Below, in pieces: positions 1 through 5,235 of a DNA stretch of 5,235 nucleotides. The notes under the pieces were generated by a model. It saw nothing but the letters and a program-made list of their open reading frames with translations. It had not been told where the DNA came from and ran no database searches. The position numbers and the translations under genes were made by a program. The first letter of the stretch is position 1. Each line of letters starts with the position of its first letter. Origin of the DNA: an uncultured delta proteobacterium (lineage in GTDB: Bacteria > Myxococcota_A > Polyangia > Polyangiales > Ga0077539); the NCBI GenBank assembly GCA_903860995.1, contig CAIOSS010000226.1:1-5235 (forward strand), in the 5' to 3' direction.

Positions 1-986
1 CCGAGCAGGGCCGCGAGGCCGAGCGCGGCGACGGGCGCGACGGCGATGGCCGCGAGCGGGACGAAGCGCATCGCGCGCACGGCGAGCACGGTGGCGCCGA
101 GGGCGGTGAGCGCCGCCCCGGGGTCGAGGCGGGCGCGCGTGGGGCGGTGCGCGAGGGCGACCAGGGCGAGCGCGACGAGGGCCTCGAGGGCGAGGTTGAC
201 GGGCGTCGCGAGGGGCATGCGGTACATGGGCTGCCACTCCGTGATGAGCGCCATGAGGGAGGGGTCGACCATGTGGCCGAGGCCCGCGCGCAGGCGGTCG
301 ATCGGGTGTACCGCGACGAGGAGCGCGAGGGCGCCGAGGGCGACGGGGCCGAGGGCGCCGCGGAGGTCGAGGGGGGTGCCGTCGCGGCGCGCGACGAGGA
401 CGCGGCCGAGGCCGTGGGCGACGAGCGCGGCGAGGCCGAGCGGGGCGCTGGAGTGGAGGTTCTGCCAGAGCGCCAGGAGGGGCGGCACGAGCCACGCGCC
501 GCCGGGGCGGTCGAGGAGGAGCAGCGTCGCGGAGAAGAGCGCGAAGGTGAAGGTCTGCGGGCGGGGCGTGACGCGGAAGACCCCGACGCCCATCACCAGC
601 GGGGTGAGGGCGAGCGCGACCGCGGGCGGGGCGCGGCGCAGCATCCGGGCGACGGTGATCGCGACGCCGAGGCCGCCGAGGAGGGCCGTGAAGAGCACGA
701 GGCCGCGGAGGCCGTCGAGGCGGTGCGCGGCGTAGAGCAGGAGGTCGGCGAGCCAGTCGACGAAGTCCCAGCGGCGGCCCGCGGCGGTGTGGGAGAAGAC
801 GTCCGCCGAGGGCACCGTGCGGGTGGCGACGATGTGCCTCCCGGTGTGCAGGTGCCAGAAGGCGTCGGGGTCGAAGACGGGCGTGATGCGGTAGAGGAAG
901 GTCCCGACGCCGCCGAGCAGCAGCGCCGCCCAGGCGAGCGCGCGGTCGGACCCCACGCGGCGGAGAGCCTGGGACAGTGCTGACAC
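1..986 (-). CDS. Multi-spanning membrane protein, GT-C-like 'DPDxFWH' family, C-terminus cut by window edge
   Basis: Reading the minus strand from a GTG at 986 gives 328 codons without a stop, ending at the window edge, so the gene is partial. The protein is hydrophobic, with likely membrane segments near residues 16-32, 96-113, 122-137, 146-158, 165-190, 211-227, 263-280 and 293-320. A motif DPDAFWHLHTGR (39-50) follows the first segment, then VPSADVFSHTAAGR (58-71) and DWLADLLLY (77-85). Further on come QNLHSSAPLGL (175-185), ITEWQPM (248-254) and RAMRFVPLAAI (304-314). From memory, this motif order marks a widespread but poorly characterised bacterial family related in layout to GT-C (ArnT/PMT-type) glycosyltransferases, where the acidic pair in the first periplasmic loop (here D39, D41) would bind the lipid-phosphate sugar donor. 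The sugar and acceptor are unknown. The start is uncertain: no Shine-Dalgarno is visible, and a second GTG lies at codon 11. It is divergent from the 1049 gene. Confidence 0.85.
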   Translation of the reverse strand, partial: MSALSQALRRVGSDRALAWAALLLGGVGTFLYRITPVFDPDAFWHLHTGRHIVATRTVPSADVFSHTAAGRRWDFVDWLADLLLYAAHRLDGLRGLVLFTALLGGLGVAITVARMLRRAPPAVALALTPLVMGVGVFRVTPRPQTFTFALFSATLLLLDRPGGAWLVPPLLALWQNLHSSAPLGLAALVAHGLGRVLVARRDGTPLDLRGALGPVALGALALLVAVHPIDRLRAGLGHMVDPSLMALITEWQPMYRMPLATPVNLALEALVALALVALAHRPTRARLDPGAALTALGATVLAVRAMRFVPLAAIAVAPVAALGLAALL

Positions 987-1048
987 GGTGGGAGACGAGA
1001 CGGGAGGAGTGCCCGCGGCGTCAAGGCGCGTGTACGATCGTCGGGGCC
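987..1048. promoter_or_regulatory. Divergent intergenic region
   Basis: These 62 bp separate two genes that read away from each other, so they should hold both start signals. Towards the left gene, the minus strand carries TTGACG (1024 to 1019), a good -35 match, but no convincing -10 lies 16-18 bp downstream. Towards the right gene, TACGAT lies close to the ATG. An 8-bp perfect palindrome, ACGATCGT (1034-1041), overlaps that hexamer. A GGGAGGAG purine run near 1001-1008 is about 40 nt before the right-hand ATG, too far to act as its ribosome binding site. Confidence 0.5.
1033..1038 (+). promoter_or_regulatory. Candidate -10 box (TACGAT) for the small membrane protein gene
   Basis: TACGAT matches four of six bases of the sigma-70 -10 consensus, including the first TA and last T, in a very GC-rich region. 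It ends 10 nt before the ATG at 1049, so the transcript would start only a few nucleotides before the start codon, or at it. No -35 box is seen at the usual spacing. This is pattern recognition only. Confidence 0.3.
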
Positions 1049-1519
1049 ATGGCGACGGTGAGCCGACGGGTGCTGCTCCCTCTCATCGCCATCTCCAGCC
1101 CGCTCTCGCTCGCGGTGGAGACCGCCATCCGGACGGCGCTGTTCACCGACGACATGCGCGCGCTGCGGCTGATGGCGCGCGACGCGCTCACCCCCGTCGC
1201 GTGGGGCTTCGTGCCGCTGACGGCCGCGGCCGCGGCGCTCGGGGTCTTCGTGCACCGGGCGGCGCTGCGGCGCACGCTGGCGGCCGCGGCGCGTCGGACA
1301 GGGAACCCCGACGCGGAGGAGAACGCCCGGCTGACGGCGCTCTACATCGCCACCTCGGTGCCGCAGCTTCCGGCGCTCGCGGCGACCTTCCTGTGCACGG
1401 CCGGGGCGCGCCTGCTGCCGGTGATGATCACGCTGTTGATCGCCGCCCTCGGGGTGATGCTCCAGGCCTGGACGGCGCCTACAGAACGCAGCCCGGCGGC
1501 GCCGCGGTCGAGCCGTTGA
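1049..1519 (+). CDS. Small four-segment membrane protein of unknown function
   Basis: I do not recognise this 156-aa protein. It has a short basic N-terminus (MATVSRR) and four hydrophobic segments at about 8-23, 47-68, 98-118 and 121-141, joined by a charged loop with D34-D35 and a basic, Ala/Arg-rich cytoplasmic-looking loop (69-95). The third segment contains a PxLP pattern (SVPQLPAL, 103-110), which could kink the helix. The tail after W141 is polar and Pro/Ser-rich. I chose the ATG at 1049 because an in-frame GTG at 977 would add 24 charged, non-hydrophobic residues and run into the divergent gene; the ATG puts the first membrane helix right after the basic start. No Shine-Dalgarno is present. 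The last 41 bp lie inside the 3' end of the convergent lipoprotein gene. The helical, positively charged layout suggests an inner-membrane protein; nothing shows a catalytic site or transport motif. Confidence 0.75.
   Translation: MATVSRRVLLPLIAISSPLSLAVETAIRTALFTDDMRALRLMARDALTPVAWGFVPLTAAAAALGVFVHRAALRRTLAAAARRTGNPDAEENARLTALYIATSVPQLPALAATFLCTAGARLLPVMITLLIAALGVMLQAWTAPTERSPAAPRSSR
1479..1519. other. 41-bp convergent coding overlap
   Basis: The small membrane protein gene ends with TGA at 1517-1519 (plus), while the lipoprotein gene ends with TAG at 1481-1479 (minus). The shared 41 bp encode the tail of each protein: a Pro/Ser/Arg-rich stretch on the plus strand and the last 13 residues of the lipoprotein, ending PPGCVL, on the minus strand. 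There is no space for an ordinary bidirectional terminator between the genes, so each transcript must end inside the other gene or the two mRNAs overlap. Confidence 0.75.
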
Positions 1520-3572
1520 CCAGCGCCTGGAGCTGCACCCGCTCGCGCTCCCAGAAGCAGAGCGAGCCCGCGTAGAAGAGGTACCCGTGCTGGTAGAAGG
1601 TCGGGTTGCGCCCGCGGGTCAGGAGCCGCTCGGGATCGTTCCAGTGCAGGGCCCGGTGCCGCCGGGCCACCACCACCCGCGCGCCCGCCAGCAGCTCGTC
1701 GAGCTGCGCCACCAGCGCCGGCGCCGCGCCCGCCCGGCCCCCCTCACCGAAGCGCGCCGCGGCCTCCCAGGCCACCGCCGCGAAGCGCGCCCGCAGCGCG
1801 TCCACCGCCACGCCGTCGCGCACCTCCGCGATCCACGGGTCGCCCAGGTCGGCCCCGCTCGCCGTGACGGCCGCGAGCACCCCCTCGGTGTCGGTCGCGT
1901 GCTGTTGGAGCGGCGCCACCACGTCGCGCAGGAAGGCCGCGCTCCCCGCCGCGTCGAGCGCACCCACGCTCGCGAAGGAGGGCCGCGGGGGCTGCGCCAC
2001 GATGCCGAGGCCCTCGCCGGCGTCGAGCACCGCCTCGCGGCCCGCCAGGTAGGGGCCCAGCGCCCGGGTGATGAGCGCGTCGTGCTGGAGGTCGCCGAGG
2101 CGGGTGATCTGCCGCGCCACCGTGCGGCCGCCGTCGCCCCACGGGGAGAAGAAGTCGTCCATCACGTCGCCCCAGCGCGCGGGCAGGCGGAAGCCCATGC
2201 GCAGCACCGCGGCGTCGGTCTGCCAGTAGCCCCACTCCCAGCCCGACGAGAACAGGATGTGCTCGGAGAGGTCGGCGAAGCCCCCGGCGCGGGCTGTCGC
2301 GCGCAGCCCCGCGAGGTCGTCGTAGCGGGTGCGGACATACACCGGGAGGTATGCCGGGACGCTGTTGTCGAAGGCGATCCAGTAGGCCGACTCGGGGAAG
2401 TAGGCCACGCGCTGCCCGGCGCGCAGGCGCTCGAGGATGTAGTCCCGGTGCTCGTCGAAGTCGGCGTGGTGGTACGCGCCGCCCGCGGGCCCGTTGAGCG
2501 GGTAGTACATCACCGTGTGCACCCACGGGATGATCGTCGGGTCGGTGAAGCGCACGAGGAAGTAGTAGAGCAGCGACTGGCCCTGGTGCTCGACGCGCTG
2601 GCTGGGGGAGTCGCCGACGTGCACCGTGGCGGAGACCTCGGTGCTGGGGGAGAGCTCGGCGACGACGGCGCGGAGGTCGTTGACGCGCGCGATGAAGGTG
2701 TCGGGCGTGCTGCCCGAGAACTCCCCGAAGGACAGGTTGATGACGTCCCAGCCGACGTCGTCCATGAGGACGCGCAGCCGGGCGCGCATCTCCGCGCGGG
2801 GGTCGGCGACGTTCTCCTGGTCGAGGAGGTCGAAGGCGCGCTGGAGGTTGCTCCGGCCGAAGAGCTGGATGCCGACGCCCATGCGGAGCCCGCGGCGGTG
2901 GGCGTACGCGACGATGGCGCGCGCGTGGGGGCGCCACGCCTCGGCGAGGTCGGGCTGCCGCTGGATGTCGTCGAGGGCGACCACCTGGAGGTAGTTGCCG
3001 CGGTTCTTCACGAACCAGTCGATGACGGCCTTCGCGTTGGCGAGGGAGCGCTCGCCGGGGGTCCAGAAGTCCAGGGCCTCGATGGGGTGCAGCGTGTGGA
3101 GCTGCATCCCCCGCACGCGCTGCTCGGGCGCGAATTGCGGGCCGAAGAGGGCGGGGTCGTCGACGTCGAGCGCGACGCTCCACGGCCGCGCCGGGGCCGT
3201 CGGGTGGAAGTACCGGAACCCGAAGCCTTCGAGGAGGTGCGTGAGGCCGTACTGGGCGCCGAGCGCGTCGCCCGCGTGCACCGCCCAGGCGCGCGAACCC
3301 GCGGCGACGGAGAGACGTTCGAGGCGGTAGCACTCGCGGCAGTCGAGGTCGTGGAGCACCCGGATGGTCGGCAGCGTGGCCGCGCCCGACGCGACGCCGA
3401 GCCGCGGGCGCAGGGTCTCTGCGGCGTAGTCACGGAGCGGCGGCAGCCACCCGGCGGGCGCCTCGACGCGGAACTCCGGCGGCGGTCCGGCGTCGGGGGG
3501 AGGCGTGGCGGGGGCGTCGCCGGTGCAGGCCGCCGCGAGGGTGAGCAGGGCGAGCAGGCGCGGTGGGCGCAT
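1479..3572 (-). CDS. Predicted lipoprotein, glycoside-hydrolase-like (GH20/GH67/DUF4838-type layout)
   Basis: A 697-aa secreted lipoprotein. The start MRPPR, hydrophobic stretch LLALLTLAAA and C16 form a type II signal peptide; T17 at +2 does not suggest inner-membrane retention. A Pro/Asp/Ala linker follows (19-33). Residues ~35-145 resemble the small N-terminal domain that precedes the barrel in GH20 and GH67 enzymes, with the tell-tale ALGAQYGLTHLLEGFGFRYF (103-122) followed by HP. A barrel-like region follows: RGMQLHTLHPIE (154-165), NYLQVVALDD (193-202), GLRMGVGIQLFG (228-239), WDVINLSFGEFSG (275-287), VMYYPLNGP (354-362), YFPESAYWIAFDN (391-403) and SSGWEWGYWQTD (442-453). The remainder (480-697) looks helical. 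Acidic residues such as D201/D202, E284 and E394 are candidate catalytic groups. The substrate is unknown and I cannot assign a CAZy family. C78 and C81 form CxxC. The ATG at 3572 is chosen because the signal peptide begins there; the open frame extends upstream only as antisense noise inside the HD gene. Third gene of a likely rnz operon. Confidence 0.85.
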   Translation of the reverse strand: MRPPRLLALLTLAAACTGDAPATPPPDAGPPPEFRVEAPAGWLPPLRDYAAETLRPRLGVASGAATLPTIRVLHDLDCRECYRLERLSVAAGSRAWAVHAGDALGAQYGLTHLLEGFGFRYFHPTAPARPWSVALDVDDPALFGPQFAPEQRVRGMQLHTLHPIEALDFWTPGERSLANAKAVIDWFVKNRGNYLQVVALDDIQRQPDLAEAWRPHARAIVAYAHRRGLRMGVGIQLFGRSNLQRAFDLLDQENVADPRAEMRARLRVLMDDVGWDVINLSFGEFSGSTPDTFIARVNDLRAVVAELSPSTEVSATVHVGDSPSQRVEHQGQSLLYYFLVRFTDPTIIPWVHTVMYYPLNGPAGGAYHHADFDEHRDYILERLRAGQRVAYFPESAYWIAFDNSVPAYLPVYVRTRYDDLAGLRATARAGGFADLSEHILFSSGWEWGYWQTDAAVLRMGFRLPARWGDVMDDFFSPWGDGGRTVARQITRLGDLQHDALITRALGPYLAGREAVLDAGEGLGIVAQPPRPSFASVGALDAAGSAAFLRDVVAPLQQHATDTEGVLAAVTASGADLGDPWIAEVRDGVAVDALRARFAAVAWEAAARFGEGGRAGAAPALVAQLDELLAGARVVVARRHRALHWNDPERLLTRGRNPTFYQHGYLFYAGSLCFWERERVQLQALVNGSTAAPPGCVL

Positions 3573-3580
3573 CGGGCGTG

Positions 3581-3586
3581 AACATA
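3581..3586 (-). promoter_or_regulatory. Candidate -10 box (TATGTT) before the lipoprotein gene
   Basis: The 32-bp gap between the HD gene and the lipoprotein gene contains TTATGTT on the minus strand, an AT-rich island in otherwise very GC-rich DNA. TATGTT ends 8 nt before the ATG, so a transcript from it would be leaderless or nearly so. No Shine-Dalgarno precedes this ATG. No clear -35 box was seen. It may give the lipoprotein its own promoter within the gene cluster. Confidence 0.3.
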
Positions 3587-3604
3587 ACGCCACCGCAGGG
3601 GCGC

Positions 3605-4255
3605 TCACCCGATCTCCGCGCGCAGGTCGTCCATGAAGCGCTCGATGACCTCGTTGCGGCGCGCGGCCATCGCCCGCCCGGTGGCGGTGTGCATCCCGTC
3701 GCGCAGCTTCAACAGCTTCTTGTAGACGTGGTCGACGCCCCACAGCTTGTCGTCGGGCGCGCGGTGATCGCAGAAGGGGTCGTCGGGGTCGTAGAAGGGT
3801 CGCCGCAGCGAAGCGCAGGTGGCGAAGCAGCGCGCGAGGCCGATGGCGCCGATGGCGTCGAGGCGGTCGGCGTCCTGGAGAACCCTCGCCTCCAGGGTGG
3901 TGGGCGTCACGCCCAGCGAGAAGGGGTGCACCGCGATGGCGTAGCCCACGGCCTCGACGTGGTGCTCCGCCGCGCCGTGCTCGCGCAGCAGGGCCCGCGC
4001 GTGCTCGGCGCAGACCTCCCCCGAACGGTGCGACTCGGGGTGCCCCTTCGGGTGGTTGAAGAGCTCGTGCAGCAGGGCGGCGGTCTCGCACACGGCCCGG
4101 TCGGCCCCCTCGGCCGCGGCGATGGTGCGCGCGTTGGCCACCACGCGGCGCACGTGCAGCCAGTCGTGGGCGGGGTCGTCGGTGCACCGCGCGCGGGCGG
4201 TCTCTTCCAGCAGGGGAGCGAGGGCGGTGAGGTCCATCGGTGGGACCGAAACCAT
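3605..4255 (-). CDS. yedJ: HD-superfamily hydrolase, YedJ-like, with HD changed to HE
   Basis: A 216-aa cytoplasmic protein that follows E. coli YedJ along its length. Motifs in order: AHDWLHVRRV (29-38), ALLHELFNHPKGHPESHRSG (60-79), AVHPFSLG (108-115), LQDADRLDAIGAIGLARCFA (126-145), FYDPDDPF (154-161), APDDKLWGVDHVYKKLLKL (166-184) and TATGRAMAARR (190-200). The family binds divalent metal and is thought to hydrolyse phosphate esters, probably nucleotides; the substrate of this one is not known. Expected metal ligands are H34, H63, position 64 and D128/D130. Position 64, the D of the HD doublet in most relatives, is E. Start choice: M1 (4255) lies 10 nt after the rnz stop, but M7 (4237) aligns with the MDL start of YedJ and places AHD at the family distance, so the true product may be 210 aa. 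Neither start has a Shine-Dalgarno. Likely co-transcribed with rnz. The symbol is by family resemblance. Confidence 0.9.
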   Translation of the reverse strand: MVSVPPMDLTALAPLLEETARARCTDDPAHDWLHVRRVVANARTIAAAEGADRAVCETAALLHELFNHPKGHPESHRSGEVCAEHARALLREHGAAEHHVEAVGYAIAVHPFSLGVTPTTLEARVLQDADRLDAIGAIGLARCFATCASLRRPFYDPDDPFCDHRAPDDKLWGVDHVYKKLLKLRDGMHTATGRAMAARRNEVIERFMDDLRAEIG

Positions 4256-4256
4256 A
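4251..4256 (-). promoter_or_regulatory. Candidate -10 box (TATGGT) before the internal HD-gene start
   Basis: TATGGT on the minus strand covers the first possible ATG of the HD gene and ends 13 nt before the second ATG (4237), the start favoured by family alignment. If this is a real -10 element, the first ATG is promoter DNA and the shorter protein is made from a near-leaderless mRNA. Weak evidence, with no -35 box identified. Confidence 0.2.
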
Positions 4257-4265
4257 CGACAGGGC

Positions 4266-5192
4266 CTACGCCCGGCGACGCGGGATCGGGACCCGGTCGA
4301 GGTCGCGCAGCGCCACGGTCTCGGGGAACACCGCCCGGGCCTCCTCGAGGTGCGCCTCGACGCTGGTGTAGCGCTGCGAGAAGTGGGTGATCGCGAGGCG
4401 GCGGGCGCCCGCCGCGAGGGCCGTGCGCGCGGCGTCGACGGAGCTGGAGTGGCCGTAGGCCGTGGCGAGCTCCTGGTCGGCGGCGGAGAAGGTCGCCTCC
4501 ATCACCAGCAGGTCGGCTCCGCGCGCGAGGGCGATCGCCCCGGGGCACGGGGCCGTGTCCATCACGAACGCGAACACCCCGCCGGGGCGGGGCACGCTCA
4601 CCTCGTCGAGGGACACCACCCGACCGCCCACGGAGAGCGAGCCCTCGCTCTGGAGGGCCTTGATGGCCGGGCCCACCACGCCGTGCGCGGCGAGGCGCTC
4701 GGGGAGGAAGGTGCGCGAGGCCCGCTCCTCGATGCGGTAGCCCACCGTAGGGACGGGGTGGTCGAGGACGTGCGCGAACACCCGGTAGTCGGCGGCCTCG
4801 GCGATGAGGGTGAGGGCCCCGGGGGGAATGTCGACCGGGGCCGGGATGATGGTCGCGGCGTGGTGGTAGATCGACGCGTCCTGGAGGCGGTCGAAGTACA
4901 CCTGCCCCGACGCGGGGTAGTGGACCGTCACGGGGTGGGCGCAGCGGTCGAGCGAGAGGCGCTGGAGGATGCCCGCGAGGCCGAGGCAGTGGTCGCCGTG
5001 GAAGTGCGTGACGAAGATGCGGTGCAGTGCGCTGGCGGGGAGCTCGCCGAAGGCCATCTGCCGCTGGGTCCCCTCGCCCGGGTCGAAGAGGAAGCCCTCG
5101 TCGTCCCAGCGCAGGAAATAGCCGTTGTGGTTGCGCCGCCGGGTGGGGACCTGGGACGCCGTGCCGAGGGCGAGGAGTTCGCGGGTGCTCAT
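4266..5192 (-). CDS. rnz: Ribonuclease Z (tRNA 3'-processing endonuclease)
   Basis: RNase Z cuts precursor tRNAs at the 3' end near the discriminator base, so that CCA can be added or exposed; it acts in the cytoplasm as a dinuclear zinc metallo-beta-lactamase-fold enzyme, normally a dimer. The 308-aa length is typical. Visible motifs: GTASQVPTRRRNHNGY (10-25), FDPGEGTQRQM with D37 (motif I), THFHGDHCLGLAG with H63, H65, D67 and H68 (motif II), LDHPVPTVGYRIEE with H145, the flexible-arm region GPAIKALQSEG (174-184), VMDTAPCPGA with D212, GHSSSVDAA with H248, and ITHFSQRY with H270. All zinc ligands are present. The wording (GTASQVPTR, RNHNGY, FVMDT) matches what I recall of actinobacterial RNase Z more than the E. 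coli or Bacillus types, which usually have GDT where this has MDT. Start: ATG at 5192, giving the MSxREL beginning usual for this subtype; no Shine-Dalgarno. First gene of the three-gene minus-strand cluster. Confidence 0.96.
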   Translation of the reverse strand: MSTRELLALGTASQVPTRRRNHNGYFLRWDDEGFLFDPGEGTQRQMAFGELPASALHRIFVTHFHGDHCLGLAGILQRLSLDRCAHPVTVHYPASGQVYFDRLQDASIYHHAATIIPAPVDIPPGALTLIAEAADYRVFAHVLDHPVPTVGYRIEERASRTFLPERLAAHGVVGPAIKALQSEGSLSVGGRVVSLDEVSVPRPGGVFAFVMDTAPCPGAIALARGADLLVMEATFSAADQELATAYGHSSSVDAARTALAAGARRLAITHFSQRYTSVEAHLEEARAVFPETVALRDLDRVPIPRRRA

Positions 5193-5222
5193 GATGGGTC
5201 TGCGCTGCCGACGGTCATCATG
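5190..5222 (-). repeat. 7-bp inverted repeat spanning the rnz start codon
   Basis: CATGATG (5190-5196) and CATCATG (5216-5222) are perfect reverse complements separated by 19 bp. In the rnz mRNA they could pair into a hairpin whose 3' arm contains the AUG. In DNA they could be an operator. The arms are short and only three of seven pairs are G-C, so the hairpin would be weak, and chance is quite possible. Confidence 0.25.
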
Positions 5223-5235
5223 GCAGGGTTGTAGG
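5193..5235 (-). promoter_or_regulatory. Leader of rnz with weak -10 candidate, cut by window edge
   Basis: The 43 bp before rnz contain no ribosome binding site. TACAAC (minus strand, 5233 to 5228) could be a -10 box, giving a leader of roughly 29 nt; any -35 box would be outside the window. Two ATGs in this leader are out of frame with rnz. Confidence 0.25.

Noticed and set aside
1..480. Tandem repeats suggested by recurring 'gaggccg'/'gcgaggg' strings
   Set aside because: There is no fixed unit or period; the pattern comes from Leu, Ala, Arg and Val codons ending in C or G in the minus-strand membrane protein.
147..983. 278-codon open frame on the plus strand (and another at 46-735)
   Set aside because: Low-complexity Glu/Arg/Gly/Ala sequence antisense to the membrane protein, whose minus-strand frame shows coherent membrane segments and family motifs.
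977..1048. Upstream GTG start for the small membrane protein
   Set aside because: It would add 24 charged residues ahead of the first membrane helix and overlap the start of the divergent gene; the ATG at 1049 is the better fit.
1496..1505. 10-bp palindrome GCGGCGCCGC as a shared terminator in the convergent overlap
   Set aside because: It has no loop and no T-tract on either side, and lies within coding sequence; such palindromes arise easily in GC-rich DNA.
3330..3341. Cytochrome c type haem site in the lipoprotein (C-R-E-C, residues 78-81)
   Set aside because: A haem c site needs CxxCH; here Tyr follows the second Cys. A disulfide is possible but not shown.
1587..3581. 664-codon open frame on the plus strand
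   Set aside because: It is fully antisense to the lipoprotein gene, is rich in Arg, Gly, Glu, Val and His without motifs, and its frame is open only because the opposite coding strand is GC-rich at third positions.
3573..4187. N-terminal extension of the lipoprotein frame up to 4187
   Set aside because: The extension overlaps the HD gene in another frame, is Arg/Pro/Ala-rich with no domain, and would bury the signal peptide and lipobox that begin at 3572.
3605..5192. A defence or signalling system built from an HD hydrolase and a metallo-beta-lactamase-fold nuclease
   Set aside because: The nuclease has all the hallmarks of housekeeping RNase Z and the HD protein is an ordinary YedJ-type enzyme; no sensor, cyclase or effector gene is present.

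Overview
This 5.2 kb window is very GC-rich chromosomal DNA packed with protein genes. The strong G/C third-position bias and the lipoprotein with a short Pro/Asp/Ala linker after its lipobox cysteine suggest a myxobacterium-like deltaproteobacterium (Myxococcota, perhaps Sandaracinus/Polyangia-type). The RNase Z has an actinobacterial-style sequence, so an actinobacterium was considered, but an outer-membrane-type lipoprotein and a YedJ-type HD protein fit a Gram-negative better. The taxonomic call is inference. There are no RNA genes, mobile elements, CRISPR arrays or prophage signs.

Layout, left to right. (1) 1-986, minus: a multi-spanning inner-membrane protein of the 'DPDxFWH' GT-C-like type, running off the left edge, so its C-terminus is missing. 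It is easy to overlook because its frame has no stop inside the window. (2) 987-1048: a 62-bp divergent intergenic region. (3) 1049-1519, plus: a small protein with four predicted membrane segments and no recognised function. (4) 1479-3572, minus: a 697-aa lipoprotein with a glycoside-hydrolase-like (GH20/GH67/DUF4838-type) architecture; its 3' end overlaps the previous gene convergently by 41 bp. (5) 3605-4255, minus: an HD-superfamily hydrolase of the YedJ type in which the HD doublet is HE. (6) 4266-5192, minus: ribonuclease Z (rnz). (7) 5193-5235: the short rnz leader.

The three right-hand genes read in one direction (rnz, then the HD protein, then the lipoprotein) with gaps of 10 and 32 bp, so they could be one transcription unit. 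rnz is a tRNA 3'-end maturation gene; nothing in the sequence links it biochemically to the lipoprotein, and the cluster looks like housekeeping plus lineage-specific genes rather than a dedicated system. None of the five genes has a recognisable Shine-Dalgarno sequence, and three have an AT-richer -10-like hexamer 8 to 13 nt before a plausible start codon, which suggests leaderless or near-leaderless transcripts. I see no clear new multi-gene system; the best leads are the uncharacterised GH-like lipoprotein, the HD-to-HE change, the convergent coding overlap and the possible leaderless expression.
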